Assembly: GCA_016786565.1 (NCBI GenBank)
Contig: JAEUVY010000007.1
Location: forward strand, 1 to 56,806
Reading direction: 5' to 3'
DNA: 56,806 bases
Source of the DNA: Flavipsychrobacter sp.
GTDB lineage: Bacteria > Bacteroidota > Bacteroidia > Chitinophagales > Chitinophagaceae
Shown here: positions 54,201 through 56,806 of the stretch, in pieces
Numbering within the stretch: position 1 is the stretch's first letter
Layout of the letters: the number at the start of each line of letters is the position of its first letter
Program-made: the position numbers and the translations under genes
Notes under the pieces: model-generated
What the model saw: the letters and a program-made list of their open reading frames with translations, nothing else
What the model was told of the DNA's origin: nothing
The model's database searches: none

Positions 54201-55460
54201 CTGAATTACCTCTGATTTATTTCTTGGAAATACTCCAAATTTTTCGTCTTTCGAATATAGCTTTACAAGCTCTCTTAAGTAGAATGGTGTTTGAAGCATT
54301 TCATCTAAACCATTGTCTTCTACTTTCTGCAAAAACCTGTAACTTTTTGTATCAAGGTGCTTTTTGACATAGATTTGTATATCACCGTCACACAACGATC
54401 TCAATGTGATAATCTGAAAATCTCTGAACCTTCCCTCGGTTTGTTCTACGTCATAAAAGTTAGTTCTGGAAGTAACAATAATATGAGAACCTATCACACC
54501 TTTACAGAAAAAGTTCATTTTCTTAATGAAGTCACCATATCCCTTTTCGGAAATCTCATCCAACCCATCAAATAATAATACAAGATCATCTTTAGGAATA
54601 TTATTCCAGTTCGGACATTCTGAATCAAGTATCGTTTCAATCGTCAGATTTTCTGTGTAATCTCGCAATTCAATTTTAATCGGGAAAAACGGCTTGCCCA
54701 ACTCAGAAAAATAGTGAGCTAAGTGTGCCAATTCAATACTTTTCCCACTGCCACCCTCACTCAAAAGGAGGAAATGTTTGTTTGTACTTTCTCTATTTTC
54801 AATAACTCTTTGTAGTACTTTCCGTTCGTTATTTACATCATAACTAACATTGTCGAAAACGCTACTGACAGCCCTTTCAATGTAATTATCGATTTTCGGA
54901 TAGAATATTTTAGTCGGTTTAGGCGCGTTATATACTATCTTCTCTAAAAAGCCCTTCGCATATTCTGGGCCATTAAAGCGTTCAACAACCTTAATATCGA
55001 AGGCATCATAAACTATTGTAGGAAATTTTTTTAATAATCGGTTGAGTTTTCTGCTATCCCAAATTAACAACTTAACATTACTTTTCCGAAGAATAGCTCT
55101 CTGTTTTTCAATTTCCTCCTCACAACCCTTTGTCCCAAGGTCGCGTTGGGTGCAGAGAATAAATTTCTTCGATTTTTTGAAAAACCTGCCATTGACAAAT
55201 GATTGAACAGCCGCTTCAATTTTCTTTGGCCCGAATACTCTTTCATTTTTGCATTGCATGCTGATGTACAAATCGTTTTTTACATCCAACGCATATACGT
55301 CTATTCCTTCTTGCCCATTTCCCTGACTTAAAAATTCCCTTGCTTCTTCGATATATTCGTATTCACCCAAGACATCTGTGCAAATTTTTTCAAATTTTTT
55401 CCAGCTTATCATATCAAAAGGTAGAGAATCGAGTTTTTCCTCAGCAAGAATTAAGTTCAT
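51258..55460 (-). CDS. NLR-like protein: Mrr-type nuclease, NACHT ATPase and long helical C-terminus
   Basis: 1400 aa, strongly AT-rich. Residues ~15-150 are an Mrr-like restriction endonuclease domain: GQEGIDVYA (E51, D54) followed by ISMQCKN (Q69, K71), the D...QxK form of PD-(D/E)XK typical of Mrr. Residues ~190-420 are a NACHT module with Walker A SEGGSGKS (to S241), extended Walker B DLVLLFDGLDE (292-302) and sensor VTSRTNFYD. The last ~950 residues are helical without clear motifs, with HEAT-like stretches around 640-760 (VYSRGAAIEALAYLGSF, SEFEVRQGAFALM), likely the ligand sensor. Bacterial NACHT proteins of this layout protect against phage by activating the effector after recognising a phage product. 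This role is inferred. The gene stands alone, with TATATTCG (one mismatch) 15 nt upstream as a possible promoter. Confidence 0.9.
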   Translation of the reverse strand: MNLILAEEKLDSLPFDMISWKKFEKICTDVLGEYEYIEEAREFLSQGNGQEGIDVYALDVKNDLYISMQCKNERVFGPKKIEAAVQSFVNGRFFKKSKKFILCTQRDLGTKGCEEEIEKQRAILRKSNVKLLIWDSRKLNRLLKKFPTIVYDAFDIKVVERFNGPEYAKGFLEKIVYNAPKPTKIFYPKIDNYIERAVSSVFDNVSYDVNNERKVLQRVIENRESTNKHFLLLSEGGSGKSIELAHLAHYFSELGKPFFPIKIELRDYTENLTIETILDSECPNWNNIPKDDLVLLFDGLDEISEKGYGDFIKKMNFFCKGVIGSHIIVTSRTNFYDVEQTEGRFRDFQIITLRSLCDGDIQIYVKKHLDTKSYRFLQKVEDNGLDEMLQTPFYLRELVKLYSKDEKFGVFPRNKSEVIQRVIDESLFSDERKFALNEVSSVDRDRKIELLKLVAFSMTELGTNRLSLQDLKMVVPNEVDRNIFKFTILQYKDNGVQFSHNLLQEYLAAFCIYDKSIGTITSVISYAPDHNRVKRKWINALSFLILLLEKNDQVFASLVDWLVENEPEVIVNFEADKLNNDTRFEIFLNIIDKYKSLGIYIPYSNFSKEELMRFTGTSKRVLKYIIDEIQTGAQAEVKLYFLRSLVEFKNYFGLEGEIKKLLMRCAIDNELNVYSRGAAIEALAYLGSFIDISDVFSYLLDNKLDMSEFEVRQGAFALMKKIHFDSKFVDLALNSIKYLNQVFTSEDATIKEVLLKSLYSRDVQKIIDFIVSSDDLLELSGGRFQFDKVFFKPFIENCIRAFQEQDEIYSFIVKLVEKISHQYIYGEYYLVINRFFYDTKTDVRFFNYNYKLALNNQLDIHRMEVMLSIADMKSLRKLYRDYERGILTYDFIRICRNILGSRNLDLHNKFYRYINLKSANKFDYEIDVPINWAELRIRQQARDQELLLDKRKFMQEVANVFIESNKIILTKEEIFEYRKLSVTHEEKMNNTIVMALLRRWVIAHESVDLKSVEEYYNENNWQIYVFDEVYSLVKNKKEVQRELRQLTIEYLQRSISKVNFRDAITDKVDGGFNYNIFLARLNVFNHAWDLDWPEETLLNLLFTDYYGLPYSSKAQSEQNRPCDFVLRKISETEKIRRRVLENLKMDLSRRVKGSHYRLCELLRIGEAKHFLYRELVADMYDCYDKTSLAEIYLSLGGETTDFLTIFETYVNLDSWFYYLAEKLIRDYEEIVCIRLVNTLVTNVGEFPKQSLKILFQYGRIEAIEYFCNFILSKKQSPIETHFWTTIKKADFPFNEALAMLFNVLLIPFSMPEFDDRNEIYERMDESIVTLINSIALQSEFAYRTAKKSYTFFIETNKDKYPAVKNINYTLQYLDTQYYKTLQDKVTIADVVQLNRSIGLS

Positions 55461-55649
55461 AGTCTAGCGTTATTGCGAATATAGGAATTATCCTCCTGCA
55501 TTAAAGAGTGTTTGATTACTTCGAGCCCAATTTTAGTGCAGGGAATTCAGAACTGCAATAACTAATTGTCATGGTGAGTAAACATTTCTCCGAACGTCTT
55601 CATTTTGATGTTCCGTTGTTCCGGATTCGCTGCGCTAAAATCCGGAACG

Positions 55650-55691
55650 CCCAATAATACCCGTTCTCCGAACGTCTTCATCTTGATGTCG
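55650..55691 (+). repeat. 42-nt direct repeat, right copy
   Basis: Matches 50913-50954 with two mismatches. Immediately left is a perfect GTTCCGGATT/AATCCGGAAC hairpin (55618-55648), whose loop is inverted relative to the left copy. Confidence 0.9.
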
Positions 55692-55912
55692 CTCAATATT
55701 CTCTCCCTCCTCTAATCTCACAAATGACCACTGCAGCTTCCGGCCTTATAAAAATGGCGTTAAGAAAAATGGCGGAACGCAGCGGCCGCAAAATCTATGG
55801 ACGTAGATGATCCAATGCTGATAGTAGCGAGGGCACAATAGCGAAAACAGCAACGATAGATATCTATATTTTGCAGCGGAGTGCAGCCATTTTTTAGCCA
55901 ATTTTTATAGAG

Positions 55913-55951
55913 CCTTGATTTTTTGGTTCTTTTGCATCAAGGCAAAAGAAC
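55913..55951 (+). other. Overlapping, mutually exclusive hairpins
   Basis: CCTTGAT (55913-55919) can pair with ATCAAGG (55936-55942), or GTTCTTTTG (55926-55934) can pair with CAAAAGAAC (55943-55951), whose loop is the ATCAAGG. The two structures cannot coexist. No gene follows closely. Confidence 0.5.
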
Positions 55952-56096
55952 ATAAAGAAAAGAACCCCACTCAGCCTATCGGGGGTTCAAAAAAAAACAA
56001 AACCCACCCAACAAAGCGCTCATTCGAGATTTCCCCTGACAAGGAGAGCCTGTCCCGAAAGCAGTCAGGAGGATAGGGGTGGTTGTCCCGCGCGCA

Positions 56097-56111
56097 CCTA
56101 CCGCAGGTAGG
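56097..56111 (+). repeat. CCTACCGCAGGTAGG hairpin repeat
   Basis: A 6-bp stem with loop GCA, followed by TTCAGAC. Copies occur at 51058-51072, 56215-56229 (GGCAGG variant) and 56546-56559 (truncated), always near island 2. Confidence 0.75.
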
Positions 56112-56362
56112 TTCAGACAAAAACACAATCCTACCATCTTCCCATCCTATCAATCTTAGTTCTGAAAAAGACAAACCCACGATCCCCTATCATGTTCCTA
56201 TCTATCATAGCTTGCCTACCGCAGGCAGGTTCAGACAACGAACCCACAATCCGTGCCATCTGCGTAATCCCAAAAAATCTGTGATTCAGACAGTTACAGC
56301 ACACTCCAGCGCTCATTCGACCTCACCATCTCCTTCGGAGAGGGCCGGGGAGAGGTATTTAC

Positions 56363-56394
56363 CATACTACAGAAAACGCACTATCATAAAAACT
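56363..56394 (+). repeat. Core of the island 1 repeat near the right end of island 2
   Basis: CATACTAC then AAAACGCACTATCATAAAA matches 14894-14924 with two substitutions and one inserted A, and the minus strand of 10279-10309. The rest of the long element is absent here. Confidence 0.7.
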
Positions 56395-56440
56395 CACCTG
56401 GCTGCATTTCAAAAACGCAACAGACCTTTGTGCCCGAACC

Positions 56441-56655
56441 TTCTGGTCGAAGCGTCTCGCTTCCCTTCTGGTCGAAGCGTCTCGCTTCGCCCTCACTCAT
56501 GCAAGCGTCCGCTTGCGATTCCTATCATCTCCCTATACCAGCCCGCCTACCGCAGGCAGTTCCAGACAGACAATCCACAATCCGTGTCACTTTCTGGTCG
56601 AAGCGTCTCGCTTCGTCCTCACTCATGCAAGCGTCCGCTTGCGATTCCTACCATC
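56441..56655 (+). repeat. Three copies of a double-hairpin repeat
   Basis: Units start at 56441 (short), 56466 and 56592. The full unit is about 64 nt: TTCTGGTC, hairpin GAAGCG-TCT-CGCTTC, CCTCACTCAT, hairpin GCAAGCG-TC-CGCTTGC, GATTCCTA. The two long copies differ at very few positions. Confidence 0.85.
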
Positions 56656-56686
56656 TTCAAATCCTATAAGTAATTATGTAAGAAAA

Positions 56687-56780
56687 GCATAGTGCAGTGA
56701 GCAGTCACCGAAAAAGTGCTGCAATTTTAATTAGATGCGATCTGAGTCGCCAATTATTAACGTTAAAATCTGCACTATGC
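56687..56780. repeat. 11-bp inverted pair at the window edge
   Basis: GCATAGTGCAG (56687-56697) and CTGCACTATGC (56770-56780) are perfect inverted copies 72 nt apart. An ATG at 56777 opens a frame (MPVSNFNNFT) that runs off the window. This could be the left end of an insertion sequence, but nothing visible proves it. Confidence 0.4.
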
Positions 56781-56806
56781 CAGTATCAAATTTCAACAAT
56801 TTCACC

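Larger units (their letters stand above)
55461..56776. repeat. Gene-free repeat region right of the NACHT gene
   Basis: About 1.3 kb with no convincing gene; open frames here run through repeats. It contains two copies of the KMKTFGE-type repeat (55585-55610, 55650-55691) and overlapping hairpins at 55913-55951. Three CCTACCGCAGG elements lie at 56097, 56215 and 56546, a core shared with island 1 at 56363-56394, and GAAGCG/GCAAGCG hairpin units at 56441-56655. The composition looks like accumulated small mobile repeats. Confidence 0.7.

Noticed and set aside
56083..56673. 196-aa frame at the right end
   Set aside because: It runs through several copies of noncoding hairpin repeats, repeats its own segments (SGRSVSLRPHSCKRPLAIP) because of them, and has no recognisable domain.

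Overview
The window looks like a chromosome segment of a Bacteroidota bacterium, most likely Chitinophagales/Chitinophagaceae. The evidence is a giant SprB/Ig-repeat surface protein, a type IX secretion (T9SS) C-terminal sorting domain, a GldN/PorN-like protein, a DUF4271 membrane protein beside hemD, a TonB-dependent receptor followed by a GLPGLI-family protein, many small lipoproteins, and repeated use of the Bacteroidota -7 promoter element TAnnTTTG, often only 4-16 nt before the start codon. Most of the window is core genome of moderate to high GC. Two clearly AT-rich islands interrupt it.

Layout. 1-3626 (-): 3'-truncated adhesin. 4250-6367 (+): feoB. 6383-9851 (-): small lipoprotein, hemD, DUF4271 protein, secreted hypothetical protein, paaG. 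About 10000-15180: island 1, a lipoprotein plus a two-gene nuclease/SF1B-helicase operon lying between inverted copies of a ~300-bp hairpin-rich repeat. 15279-18578 (-): cobalamin-dependent ribonucleotide reductase with a perfect terminator. 18867-26196: envelope proteins, a TPR histidine kinase, a FrnE-like thiol oxidoreductase and an orphan GldN-like protein. 26243-28993 (-): bioB-bioF-bioD operon. 29268-36503: PKD lipoprotein, hemW, fused 2-oxoacid dehydrogenase E1, lipoprotein, response regulator, MBL-rhodanese fusion. 36551-50555: FUSC protein, TonB-dependent receptor + GLPGLI, mfd, small membrane protein, TPR lipoprotein, rpe, second TonB-dependent receptor. 50709-50781: tRNA-Lys(UUU). 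About 50880-56650: island 2, a 1400-aa nuclease-NACHT protein surrounded by short dispersed repeats.

Most interesting systems. Island 1 carries a protein with two predicted PD-(D/E)XK nuclease domains, the second RecB/Cas4-like with a QxxxY motif. Its stop codon abuts the start of a Upf1/Dna2-type helicase. Together they resemble a split Dna2 with an extra nuclease and are a good candidate for an undescribed anti-mobile-element system. Island 2 encodes an NLR-like protein: an Mrr-like nuclease, a NACHT ATPase and about 1000 residues of probable helical sensor. It sits next to a tRNA gene and is bracketed by 42-nt direct repeats. Both islands contain a shared repeat core (31 nt). Assignment of either island to defence is inference from domain content and context.

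The left edge cuts the adhesin. The right edge may cut an unidentified ORF beginning at 56777.
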